Shown one piece after another: positions 42,559 through 50,203 of a stretch of 64,000 nucleotides of DNA (the first letter of the stretch is position 1; each line of letters begins with the position of its first letter). The translations under genes were made by a program, and so were the position numbers. The notes below the pieces were generated by a model. The model was not told the DNA's origin and made no database searches. It saw only the letters and a program-made list of their open reading frames with translations. The stretch is taken from contig NZ_JAEMHK010000009.1 of the NCBI RefSeq assembly GCF_016458235.1, positions 62,001 to 126,000 on the forward strand. Direction: 5' to 3'. Source of the stretch: Geomonas propionica (lineage in GTDB: Bacteria > Desulfobacterota > Desulfuromonadia > Geobacterales > Geobacteraceae).

Positions 42559-44619
42559 TCAGTCTCGCATCTTTCTGAAGATGCGGTTCTCTTCCAGGGC
42601 GTCATAGCCGAGCTTCTCGATCTCGTCCCGAAGCGGTGCAAGGTTCGGGGTGACGTGCATGAACTCCTCGGCATGGTCGCTCACGTCGGTTACCACGAAA
42701 CCGCCGGGGGCGAGGGCGGCATCGAGCACGCGGAACGCCTCGACCGGTTCGTGGATGTGCTCGAAGACCTCGGTGGCGATGACCAGGTCGCATCCGGGGA
42801 GCTCTGGCAGAGGGGTATCACCGGTGCACCCGGCAAAGGAGGCATCGAGACCGAGCTTCGATGTGGTCCAGGTGAGGAAGTCGGTGACGATTGAGGGGAT
42901 GTCAACCAGTGTCAGTCGGACGTTTTTGCCTTGGGCCTTCAGCCGTTGGGCGAGCGCCATCGAGCTCTGGGCCATGCCGCAGCCGTAGTCGATGATGGAA
43001 ACTGACGGCAGCTTCAGCAGTTCGCGGATGATCACGTGATCCTGGGGCCAGGAGGGCTTGGAGTAGGCGATCATGCGCAGTAAATGCAGGTACTCATGCA
43101 TCTTGCAGGCCTGGAACATCTCGCTTTTGCTGTCGCTCCAAAATACGCTGTATATCTCGTGGGAGGTCGCGCCGAACTCCCGGTAAGCCGCCCCCTTGTG
43201 GCCACCCGGGAGCACGTTCCAGGACTTCTCGTAGCGCTCTCTGCTTTCCGCCTCACTGATGCCGAGCCGCTCGGCGTTCCAACTGCAGAAGAGCTCCTGC
43301 AGCTGGTTCAGGCACAACTCAGGCGCCTGTGGGCCGACGATCCTGACCGCCGGCTGGTGGTGGATTATGCCGTGGTGGTGCTCTTTGCCGTATACCTCGA
43401 TCTTGCAGATGTTCTTTCGCGCATCCAGACTGGTGAAGTCACCTAGGGTGCGGACATCAGAGACCCCGATGGAAACCAGGTAGTTGCCGGGATTGAGCAG
43501 CATGCTGGTTTCCAACTCGACCTCGAGGACGTCGCCCGGCTTTTGAGGCGGAAAGGTCACGTTCCCGTCGTGATAGGTGTGAACGGAGAGGAGGTTCTGC
43601 CCGGCGACGTTGCTGATGATCAAACCGAAGCACGGGTTGCGGACCTCGGCCAGAAACTCCACCGCCATACGCACCTTGAATTTTTCACCGCAGCGGACCA
43701 CGGGAACCTGCTGATTCGCGCCGTTTAACAGATCAAAATCGGTGATGCGTGCTCCGCCCGTGCCGTAGCGGTAATCCTCCTGCTGGTCCTTCACCTGGAT
43801 CTCTTCCTTTATCTTGCGGTACTTCTCATCCTGGGCTTCCTTGGTGTGTCCCATCTTCTTGCTTTCCTGCGCCGCGTGTTCCTGTTCGCGCAGCAGCTGG
43901 TAGTACTGCAGGGTCACCACCTGGGGTTTGCCTTCCGTGAAGATTTTGCCGCCGTCGAGCATGATGGCCCGGTTGCAAAGCGTGTTGACCGATTCCATGG
44001 AGTGCGTGACAAAGAGGGTGGTGACACCAGCCTCCATCATGGATTTGATCCTGTCCATGCACTTGGCCTGGAACATGAGGTCGCCGACGGACAACGCCTC
44101 GTCGACAATCAGTATCTCTGGCTCGGCATGCACCGCGACGGCAAACGCGAGGCGGATGAACATGCCACTGGAATAGGTCTGTACCGGCTGGTGAATGAAG
44201 TCGCCGATGTCGGCAAAGGCGAGGATGTCATCGAGTTTCGCATCTATCTCCTCCTTGCTGAACCCGATAAGGGTGCCGTTGAAGTAGATGTTCTCGAGGC
44301 CGCTAATCAGGGGGTTGAAACCGGCTCCGAGCTCGAGCAGTGCCGAGATCCTGCCGCTCACGGTCACCTTTCCACTGGTCGGGGCGATGACGCCGGTGAT
44401 GATCTTGAGCAGCGTGGATTTCCCGGTGCCGTTACGCCCTATGATGCCCACTGTCTCGCCTTTGCGGATCTCGAAGGAGACACCGGAGAGTGCGTAGAAG
44501 TCCTTGTGGTAGCACGTGCCGAACGGGTTGAGCGCCTCCTTGAGCCTCAGAGACGGAGAGTCGTAAAGGCGGTACACCTTGGTCAGGTTTTCTACTGTTA
44601 TGGCTGTGTTTTCAGACAT
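42559..44619 (-). CDS. wzt: Wzt-type ABC transporter ATPase fused to a methyltransferase
   Basis: The protein has 686 residues from the ATG of MSENTAITVENL, which overlaps the upstream gene by eight bases; the longer frame is spurious. Residues 1-250 form an ABC ATPase: Walker A GRNGTGKSTL (61-70), signature TYSSGMFIRLAFA, Walker B EILIVDEAL, then LFVTHSMESV. Residues about 290-430 form a Wzt C-terminal beta-sandwich that in known systems recognises the modified chain end (ITDFDLLNGAN, VRNPCFGLIISN, NPGNYLVSIGVSD). Residues about 500-686 add a methyltransferase (IIDYGCGMAQSSMALAQRL, VIATEVFEHIHEPVEAFRVL). The fusion suggests that terminal methylation and recognition for export are physically linked. 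Confidence 0.93.
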   Translation of the reverse strand: MSENTAITVENLTKVYRLYDSPSLRLKEALNPFGTCYHKDFYALSGVSFEIRKGETVGIIGRNGTGKSTLLKIITGVIAPTSGKVTVSGRISALLELGAGFNPLISGLENIYFNGTLIGFSKEEIDAKLDDILAFADIGDFIHQPVQTYSSGMFIRLAFAVAVHAEPEILIVDEALSVGDLMFQAKCMDRIKSMMEAGVTTLFVTHSMESVNTLCNRAIMLDGGKIFTEGKPQVVTLQYYQLLREQEHAAQESKKMGHTKEAQDEKYRKIKEEIQVKDQQEDYRYGTGGARITDFDLLNGANQQVPVVRCGEKFKVRMAVEFLAEVRNPCFGLIISNVAGQNLLSVHTYHDGNVTFPPQKPGDVLEVELETSMLLNPGNYLVSIGVSDVRTLGDFTSLDARKNICKIEVYGKEHHHGIIHHQPAVRIVGPQAPELCLNQLQELFCSWNAERLGISEAESRERYEKSWNVLPGGHKGAAYREFGATSHEIYSVFWSDSKSEMFQACKMHEYLHLLRMIAYSKPSWPQDHVIIRELLKLPSVSIIDYGCGMAQSSMALAQRLKAQGKNVRLTLVDIPSIVTDFLTWTTSKLGLDASFAGCTGDTPLPELPGCDLVIATEVFEHIHEPVEAFRVLDAALAPGGFVVTDVSDHAEEFMHVTPNLAPLRDEIEKLGYDALEENRIFRKMRD

Positions 44620-45208
44620 TGTCGCCAGGCCACAATTTTTGTGAGAGCAGGTAGCGCAGCTTCTGCTTCGCCTCCTGCCAGAAAGTGAAAACGGGTTTCC
44701 TGAAGACACCCACGGTGTCACCCCATAGAGCGCTGTCCTTGGCTTCATGTGGGGTCCAGTCCGTATGGACTTCGCGCAGCTCCATGGCGCCATATTTGGC
44801 CAACGCGCTATACCCATCCGGATAATAGCGCCAGCAGTCGACCGGGTAGCGATGTTGGTTGCCGCGCGAGGGGGCAATGAGGAAGATCTGCCCTCCGGGC
44901 TTCACCACCCGAACCATCTCGAGCCAGGTGAGCCAGAAGTATTCAATGTGCTCGAAGGCCTGTCCGGAGATGACGAGATCGGCCGAGTTGGAGGCGAAAG
45001 GAAGGCGGTACGGGGTGTCCAGTACCACGTCCACGTTATTGCCGGGGCTGAGATCGACGCCGGTATAGGTCCATGCGGGGTGATGGAAGAACTGTTTGTA
45101 GCTGCCGTTTTTATCCCAACTCCCAATATCCAGGACGTCAAGTGGCTGGGCGGGGTCGAGGTACTGGGCGACCAGCCTGCCCATATGTTCCAGTGAACTG
45201 GTATGCAT
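44612..45208 (-). CDS. SAM-dependent methyltransferase
   Basis: This 198-residue class I methyltransferase has VLDIGSWDKNGSYKQFF (SAM loop), YTGVDLSPGNNVDVVLD (acidic residue binding ribose), FASNSADLVISGQAFEHIEY, and VVKPGGQIFLIAPSRG. AAAGGT precedes the ATG. It sits between wzm and the wzt fusion gene, overlapping the latter by eight bases. Its function is probably in capping or decorating the exported polysaccharide; the acceptor is unknown. Confidence 0.9.
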   Translation of the reverse strand: MHTSSLEHMGRLVAQYLDPAQPLDVLDIGSWDKNGSYKQFFHHPAWTYTGVDLSPGNNVDVVLDTPYRLPFASNSADLVISGQAFEHIEYFWLTWLEMVRVVKPGGQIFLIAPSRGNQHRYPVDCWRYYPDGYSALAKYGAMELREVHTDWTPHEAKDSALWGDTVGVFRKPVFTFWQEAKQKLRYLLSQKLWPGDNV

Positions 45209-45228
45209 GTTCTAACCTTTCAGATGTT

Positions 45229-46038
45229 TTACAGTACGTCGGCGAAATGCGGGCGCAGCCGCCTGAACACCACTGCTCCGGCGACCAGTACGGTCGCCGC
45301 CACCGCCCAGAAATAAATGGTGGTGGTCCAATGTTGCCAGAACCACACCTTCAGAATGAAGCTCTCACGGTAGCCTTGGACTATGTAGAATATGGGGTTG
45401 AACTGTATGAAGAGGTGGTACTGCTTGGGCAGGATTTCCAGATTCCAAAAAATCGGCGTCAGGTAGAAACCCATCTGCAGCGCGATGGTGATGATGGGAC
45501 CCAGGTCGCGAAAGAAGATCATCACCGACGAGGTGATCCACGACAGCCCCGTCAGGAAGACGAGGGCGCAAAAAAGGTAGTAAAACACCTGGAGGACATA
45601 GAGGTCGGTGGCGAAGCCGTAAAAGAGGAAGAGGCTGAATACCACGACTACGAAGATAAGATGGATGATGAGAGCCGACAGAATTTTAGTTATCGGCAAT
45701 ATCGCGATACTGAAGGCTACCTTCTTGACCACGAAGGCATTCTGGATGATTGAGTTGGCAGTGTTGTTGACACAGTCGCTGATGAAGAACCAAGGAGCAA
45801 GACCGCAGACCAGCCAGAGGATGTAGGGATGATCGGCTACTGGCTTCGAGTTGAATCCGACCTGAAACACGAACCAAAATATGAGCGTCGTTGCAATGGG
45901 GAGGATGAAAGCCCAGATTATGCCCAGATACGAGCCCAAGTACCCTGTCTTGAAGTCCCGCTTGGTCAACTCGTAGACGACGTTCCGGCGCGAGAGCAGC
46001 TCCTGGAGGAAAAAGATGAACATCCTGATACTGTGCAT
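45229..46038 (-). CDS. wzm: Wzm-type ABC-2 polysaccharide export permease
   Basis: The 269-residue protein has about six membrane segments and belongs to the ABC-2 family. The N-terminal cytoplasmic helix (SRRNVVYELTKRDFKTGYLG) is typical of Wzm/KpsM/TagG. FIQFNPIFYIVQGYRESF near the end is a further family hallmark. With the Wzt ATPase it moves a finished lipid-linked glycan across the inner membrane. The ATG with AAGGAAG five bases ahead was used; a TTG at 46053 is less likely. It is the first gene of the minus-strand locus, and a candidate promoter lies about 50 bases upstream. Confidence 0.95.
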   Translation of the reverse strand: MHSIRMFIFFLQELLSRRNVVYELTKRDFKTGYLGSYLGIIWAFILPIATTLIFWFVFQVGFNSKPVADHPYILWLVCGLAPWFFISDCVNNTANSIIQNAFVVKKVAFSIAILPITKILSALIIHLIFVVVVFSLFLFYGFATDLYVLQVFYYLFCALVFLTGLSWITSSVMIFFRDLGPIITIALQMGFYLTPIFWNLEILPKQYHLFIQFNPIFYIVQGYRESFILKVWFWQHWTTTIYFWAVAATVLVAGAVVFRRLRPHFADVL

Positions 46039-46087
46039 GCACTTCCTTTGCAATTTTAGGAGCAGCAGGAATTTCTAGATCGCTGTT

Positions 46088-46116
46088 AATATAATTGAAT
46101 TGCTGAACCGGTACAA
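46088..46116 (-). promoter_or_regulatory. Candidate sigma-70 promoter of the wzm operon
   Basis: On the minus strand TTGTAC and TATATT are separated by exactly 17 bases, ending about 50 bases before the wzm ATG. The -10 box is good (5 of 6) and the -35 box is weak (3 of 6). Confidence 0.42.
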
Positions 46117-46237
46117 TAGATATTTGGGGGGGCACACCTGCAATACCATTACCTTAGATATACCGTCAGCCTTTCTGGCAATTGAGCCTTTTGCACTCCC
46201 CCACACAAGACCATTTTACGCGAATACCGCTGTTCGC

Positions 46238-46285
46238 AGCAATGAAACGGGCCCAGCGGTCAAACGCTGAGCCCGTTTCATTGCT
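46238..46285 (-). terminator. Long hairpin downstream of the FN3-like gene
   Basis: AGCAATGAAACGGGC and GCCCGTTTCATTGCT form a 15 bp perfect stem extended by an AGCG/CGCT pair, 21 bases after the stop of the gene at 46307. The T-run is short, so termination strength is uncertain. The rest of 46039-46306 holds the wzm leader and no gene. Confidence 0.7.
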
Positions 46286-46306
46286 GAATTGAGTGCCCTT
46301 TGCTAA

Positions 46307-46957
46307 TTAGGTGATGATGAGTGTGACATAGTTGGACCAGGGACTGACCCCGGTGGTGGCCACTGCTCTGACTCTGAGGGAACAGTTCTTTCCTGCTTCA
46401 AGATTCTTTGTGACCATCTTGCTGGCGGTCGGATGTACGGCCAGATGTCCCCAGTTCGCCTCTACGGTAGGATCACCATAGGTGTACTGCATTTCGAAAC
46501 TCCTGGCTTTTGACACCCCCGTCACCTTCCCTAAGATGGCTCCCCGCTCGTTGAGGTTTGACACCGTAAGTCTTGGGATGTTTTTGCCCACCGCTACAGT
46601 GCGAAGCGGGGCGGCTTTCTTGTGCCAGAAGTACTCGCACCCGGCCCGGTAAGGCAGAGTGGAATCCTTCCGTGCTGCTAATTCCACGAAATCCATGATG
46701 TCGATAAAAACCTGGTTGAACGGGGGGCGAAGGGCGTTGCGTTCAGCGACCATGGTGTGATTCCCCGTTTCTGCTCCTCGGTGCACTTCCTTGAAATGCT
46801 CGAACATGCTTTTTAGTGGCTCGCCGACAACGAGAAACGACGGGATTGACCCCTGTATCGGATTGCCCGTGATGAAGGCGTCGACGATCGGTTCTACTCT
46901 GACGATAACCTCGGAGTGACTCATGCGCGTAATCATCGTGGTGGTATTTGCGCCCAC
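46307..46957 (-). CDS. Hypothetical protein with C-terminal fibronectin III-like segment
   Basis: The 216-residue protein starts at a GTG with an excellent AAGGAGGTGA ahead. No signal peptide is seen. The first ~125 residues are unrecognised (they include HSEVIVRVEPIVDAFITGNP and FIDIMDFVELAARKDSTLPY). The last ~80 look like a fibronectin type III domain (FEMQYTYGDPTVEANWGHL, then SLRVRAVATTGVSPWSN). Function unknown. It is followed by a long hairpin and preceded by a 660-base non-coding region containing paired palindromes, which could include its control sites. Confidence 0.8.
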   Translation of the reverse strand: MGANTTTMITRMSHSEVIVRVEPIVDAFITGNPIQGSIPSFLVVGEPLKSMFEHFKEVHRGAETGNHTMVAERNALRPPFNQVFIDIMDFVELAARKDSTLPYRAGCEYFWHKKAAPLRTVAVGKNIPRLTVSNLNERGAILGKVTGVSKARSFEMQYTYGDPTVEANWGHLAVHPTASKMVTKNLEAGKNCSLRVRAVATTGVSPWSNYVTLIIT

Positions 46958-47159
46958 AGACTCTCACCTCCTTCGGCCCAGCCAGATATTTTATGAAGTG
47001 TGTAAAGCATTTTTCTGAAGTTTATAAGTTTTCTCTAACGTGTCAAGCGGCGATGTACTGGTGGTGCTTGGTGCCCGCTGCGACCGGATACGGTGGGCCG
47101 TAGCCGTCCGGTGCCGTCTTGGAAACGGTTGTGCCGAATTGCGGAGACTGTACATGGCG

Positions 47160-47195
47160 ATGTAACTGTTACATGGGGCAATGTAACGCTTACAT
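47160..47195. repeat. Palindromic iteron pair 1
   Basis: ATGTAACTGTTACAT (47160-47174) and ATGTAACGCTTACAT (47181-47195) are near-perfect palindromes 21 bp apart, each followed by GG. The spacing equals two helical turns, as expected for cooperative binding of a dimeric DNA-binding protein. Confidence 0.85.
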
Positions 47196-47388
47196 GGAAC
47201 TGGTAACGCCAATTTTGGACGATTTGACTATTGACATGGGGGGCGAGCGGGCTGCGGAGGAGAAAGTAGTCCGCTCGTGGGGGGCGGCACGCCTGTCGGC
47301 GCAAGATTTACTTTCATTTTGGGATTTGGGGGCGGTGATTTGGACGATGCATGGCAGGCCGGAGGAGCTGTAACCACTACTGAGGATC

Positions 47389-47424
47389 ATGTAACCGTTA
47401 CATGGTGTCATGTAATCGTTACAT
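47389..47424. repeat. Palindromic iteron pair 2
   Basis: ATGTAACCGTTACAT (47389-47403) and ATGTAATCGTTACAT (47410-47424) repeat the same palindrome with the same 21 bp spacing as pair 1, 229 bases away. Confidence 0.85.
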
Positions 47425-47621
47425 TAACCGCCGATTGTCTGGCTTACGCGACCACTTTCTTTGATGGAGGGATCTCAACAGGAGGCGGTGCATGGGGTGC
47501 TTGTTAGCCGCTGTTGATATCGCATATACGGTGGCTCGCTTTCAGCGTTGATAACCAAATTTGCCGCGATGCACTGAGAGGTTCGAAATTCCGGAGATCG
47601 ACGGGGCGGGGGGGCGGGGCG

Positions 47622-48638
47622 TTAGTCCTGCACGTCGAGCAGTTCGTGGAAGGTGAGCTGGTGGCGTTTTAGCAGCCGCAACGTTTCCCGGTTCGACAGT
47701 TTCTTGTGCCGCATGACCTCGGCGCGTTTCCTTAGGAGGGTGGGGAGGGCAAGGAGGGCGTCGCGCATGCCACGCAGCAGGGCGAGGATACAATCGTTCC
47801 TGCTGCCGCTGGCCATGAATTCGCCTCCGGTGCCTTTGCCGCGCAAAACCACCCGGGCCTGGACCAGGTAGCGCAGCAGGGTGTACAGGGGGAGCAATAC
47901 GAGCAGCACCAGGGGGAAGTTCTTCAGCACCGCGTAGAAGTGGTTGCGCTCCACCAGGTAGAGCTTCAAGGGGGAGAGCGAGCCCGCGGTCATGGAGTAC
48001 TTGTGGTAGACGACGGCGTCGCGCGCGAGAAGCGCCTGCCAGCCCGCGAGGCGCCCCCGCAGCCCCAGGTCGCTGTCCTCGCAGTAGGCGAAGAAGTCGC
48101 CGTCGAAGAAGCCGATCTCGTCCACCATGGCGCGCCGGTACAACGCGACGCAGGCGGAGGGAAACAGGATCTCGGCCTCATCCTCGACGGCAAGTTCCGC
48201 GAAGCGCCTCCCCCTGAAGTTGCCGCGAGACATGCCGTCACTGCAGATCGCCATCCCCAGCGAGTCGACCCGCTCCCGCTCGTGATAGTTCATGATCCGG
48301 CACCCCACCATGCCCGCCTCCGGGTGCCGGTCGGCTACCCGCACCAGCTTTTCCAGCCAGTCCGGCTCGGCCTTGGTGTCGTTGTTCAGGGTGATCAGGT
48401 ACTCGCCCCTTGATACGGGGAGGGTGGCGTTGTTGCCGGCGGCGAAACCGACATTCTCCTGGAACGGCACCAGTCGGACCTCCGGGCGCTGCTTCAGGTA
48501 GGAAACGGAGCCGTCGCTGGAGCCGTTGTCGACCACGATCACCTCAAAATCCCTGAAGGTCTGCTGTTGCAGGCTGTCCAGGCATTCCGGCAAATGGCCA
48601 AGGCCGTTCCAGTTGACGATGATGACCGATACGCGCAC
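47622..48638 (-). CDS. GT2 family glycosyltransferase (rhamnosyltransferase-like)
   Basis: The 338-residue protein has SVIIVNWNGLGHLPECLDSL, VIVVDNGSSDGSV, NVGFAAGNNATL, YLITLNNDTKAEPDWLEKLV and FFAYCEDSDLGLRGRLAGW, the usual order of motifs in WbbL/RfbN-type GT2 enzymes. A hydrophobic segment (LVLLVLLPLYTLLRYLV) near residue 250 probably attaches it to the inner membrane. The start is GTG with GGAG ahead. It stands alone, divergent from the next GT2 gene, so it may serve the large locus or a separate glycan. Confidence 0.92.
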   Translation of the reverse strand: MRVSVIIVNWNGLGHLPECLDSLQQQTFRDFEVIVVDNGSSDGSVSYLKQRPEVRLVPFQENVGFAAGNNATLPVSRGEYLITLNNDTKAEPDWLEKLVRVADRHPEAGMVGCRIMNYHERERVDSLGMAICSDGMSRGNFRGRRFAELAVEDEAEILFPSACVALYRRAMVDEIGFFDGDFFAYCEDSDLGLRGRLAGWQALLARDAVVYHKYSMTAGSLSPLKLYLVERNHFYAVLKNFPLVLLVLLPLYTLLRYLVQARVVLRGKGTGGEFMASGSRNDCILALLRGMRDALLALPTLLRKRAEVMRHKKLSNRETLRLLKRHQLTFHELLDVQD

Positions 48639-48768
48639 GACTGCTCCGTAAAGCTGATTGATGGAACTGCGGGAAGGGGAGGGGACGGCACAGCACTTCG
48701 GTTAAAACTGCATAACGCTTTGCTGCAGTCGCTCCCGTTCTCTCTATAATTTTTTTAATTGCTACCGG

Positions 48769-48792
48769 CCCGATATTTATATTAGTATCGGG
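48769..48792. promoter_or_regulatory. Inverted repeat between divergent GT2 genes
   Basis: CCCGATA and TATCGGG face each other across 10 AT-rich bases in the gap between divergently transcribed glycosyltransferase genes. It could be an operator serving one or both. A TATAAT-like sequence lies at 48745-48750. Confidence 0.35.
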
Positions 48793-48914
48793 TCGCTTGG
48801 CAAGCGTTATCTCCAGTTTTATGCCAGGAAAGTTGGTGCGGATCTTGTATTCATTCAGAAACGATCCGTTTTCGGCTTTTTTTTACGTCATATGGCGTTG
48901 GCATAGGTGGGGAT

Positions 48915-49616
48915 ATGAGGATTCTTGCAATAATACCGGCCTACAACGAGGCCCGTAATATCACGGCAGTCATCGAGGACCTCAAGTCTTTTCGCGGTGA
49001 CATCCTGGTGGTGAACGACGGCTCGACCGACGATACCGCCGCCGTTGCCAAGAGCCTCGGCGCCCACGTGGTCAGCCACCCCTTCAACCTCGGCATCGGC
49101 GGGACGGTGCAGACCGGCCTGAGATACGCCTACGAACATGGCTATGACATGGCCATCCAGTTCGACGGCGACGGCCAGCACCGCGGCGACCAGGTCTTCA
49201 AGATCCTCGAGCTGGTGCAGAAGGGGGAGGCGGACCTGGTGATCGGTTCGCGGACGCTGCCGGGCGGCTACAAAATGGGGATCACCCGCTTCATCGGCTC
49301 GCGCATATTCCACTGCCTGATCCGCTGCCTGGCCGGAAAAGCGATCCACGACCCGACGTCCGGGTTCCGCTGCTACGGCAAGAAGACCATTCGCCTGTTC
49401 TCGCGCTTTTACACCGACGACTACCCCGAGGTCGAGTCGATCATCACCGCCGCACGCAACGGGCTGCGGGTGGTGGAGGTCCCGGTGCTGATGCGCGGCA
49501 GGCTCTCCGGGCATTCTTCCATCACCAGGAGGAAGTCCGCCTACTACATGCTGAAGGTCACGCTGGCGATGGTGGTGGACGCCATGCGCGGCAGGGACCT
49601 AGTCGGGGAATCATAA
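48915..49616 (+). CDS. GT2 family polyprenyl-phosphate glycosyltransferase (DPM1-like)
   Basis: This 233-residue enzyme has RILAIIPAYNEARNITAVI, DILVVNDGSTDDTAAVAK, NLGIGGTVQTGLRYAYEHGY, FDGDGQHRGDQV and DPTSGFRCYGKKTIRLF. That is the motif set of DPM1/GtrB-like enzymes, which move a sugar to a polyprenyl phosphate carrier. The following gene encodes a DUF2304 membrane protein, a common partner of these enzymes. AGGTGGGG precedes the ATG. Confidence 0.93.
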   Translation: MRILAIIPAYNEARNITAVIEDLKSFRGDILVVNDGSTDDTAAVAKSLGAHVVSHPFNLGIGGTVQTGLRYAYEHGYDMAIQFDGDGQHRGDQVFKILELVQKGEADLVIGSRTLPGGYKMGITRFIGSRIFHCLIRCLAGKAIHDPTSGFRCYGKKTIRLFSRFYTDDYPEVESIITAARNGLRVVEVPVLMRGRLSGHSSITRRKSAYYMLKVTLAMVVDAMRGRDLVGES

Positions 49617-49617
49617 C

Positions 49618-49983
49618 TTGGATTTAACCAAAATTGCGTCGCTGGGCCTTAGCGTCGGCATTTTCTGCTTCGTGGTCTGGCTGGTCAGGGAGCGCCGCCT
49701 GCGCGAGAAGTACGCCCTGCTCTGGTTGTGTACTTCCGTTTTCGTCATCCTCCTTACCGTGTCGCGCCGCATCCTCGAAGTTGCGGCACTCTCCATCGGC
49801 ATCTACTACCCTCCCTCCCTGCTGTTCCTGGTCGGCGTTTTGTTCCTGCTGTTGGTAGCCGTCGGGCACTCGGTCACCCTTTCCCGGCTCTCCGAGAGCA
49901 ACCATAACCTGGCCCAGGAAGTGGCTCTTTTGAGAAAGCAGGTGGAGGATCTGAGGGAGCAGCAAAAGGTGCAAAAGCAGTAA
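49618..49983 (+). CDS. DUF2304 family small membrane protein
   Basis: The 121-residue protein has three hydrophobic segments (LGLSVGIFCFVVWLV, YALLWLCTSVFVILLTV, PPSLLFLVGVLFLLLVAVGH), the conserved RRLREKYALLWL loop of DUF2304, and a charged coiled-coil tail. It begins at a TTG one base after the stop of the GT2 gene, so the two are translated together. The pair is typical of lipid-linked sugar modification. Its own biochemical role is not established. Confidence 0.88.
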   Translation: MDLTKIASLGLSVGIFCFVVWLVRERRLREKYALLWLCTSVFVILLTVSRRILEVAALSIGIYYPPSLLFLVGVLFLLLVAVGHSVTLSRLSESNHNLAQEVALLRKQVEDLREQQKVQKQ

Positions 49984-49997
49984 AGCAAAGGCTTATT

Positions 49998-50096
49998 TCA
50001 CGCAAAGGCGCGAAGCCGCGAAGAAACCCGAAATCGGGTTGAGACAACAAACGCAGTAGCTGTCTTTGCGCCTCTGCGGCTTTGCGTTACGACAGG
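49998..50096. repeat. GTTACGCAAAG-family intergenic inverted repeat
   Basis: TTCACGCAAAGGCGCGAAGC on the left and GCGGCTTTGCGTTACG on the right are imperfect inverse complements. The ends match those of the array at 4911-5470, although the interior differs. Confidence 0.65.
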
Positions 50097-50106
50097 GTTT
50101 TTACAA

Positions 50107-50145
50107 AAAGAAGGCTTCGAGGGCAATGACCTCGAAGCCTTCTTT
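50107..50145. terminator. Bidirectional terminator between DUF2304 and cytochrome genes
   Basis: A perfect 16 bp stem (AAAGAAGGCTTCGAGG and its complement) with a seven-base loop lies between two converging genes. T-rich sequence follows on both strands (GCGTTTT on plus, TTTTTGTAA on minus). Confidence 0.85.
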
Positions 50146-50203
50146 GCGTTTTCAGCTTGTTCTGCTCTTTTGCGGCACCGGTTCGTGGCTGCCGGGGGCG
50201 GCG

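Larger units (their letters stand above)
46958..47621. other. 664-base non-coding region with paired palindromic iterons
   Basis: No open frame here has a convincing start, codon pattern or family resemblance. What it holds is the ribosome binding site of the 46957 gene, two pairs of 15-base palindromes (47160-47195 and 47389-47424), and two short direct repeats near GGACGAT (47218 and 47341). Between 47196 and 47388 the sequence is purine-rich and GC-rich. It could be a regulatory region, a replication or partition-like site, or the remains of an inserted element. Confidence 0.6.

Noticed and set aside
41946-42674. N-terminal extension of the glycosyltransferase frame
   Set aside because: It is another frame of the methyltransferase gene; the Arg/Pro/His-rich sequence is not protein-like, and a GTGA overlap gives a natural start at 41945.
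9912-46038. Locus considered as a Wzx/Wzy-type polysaccharide cluster
   Set aside because: No flippase or polymerase gene is present; Wzm and Wzt genes at its head indicate the ABC-transporter route.
47119-47507. Open frames of 76-84 codons across the palindromic iterons
   Set aside because: They follow the palindromes, have odd Cys/Trp/Gly composition, no ribosome binding site and no family resemblance.
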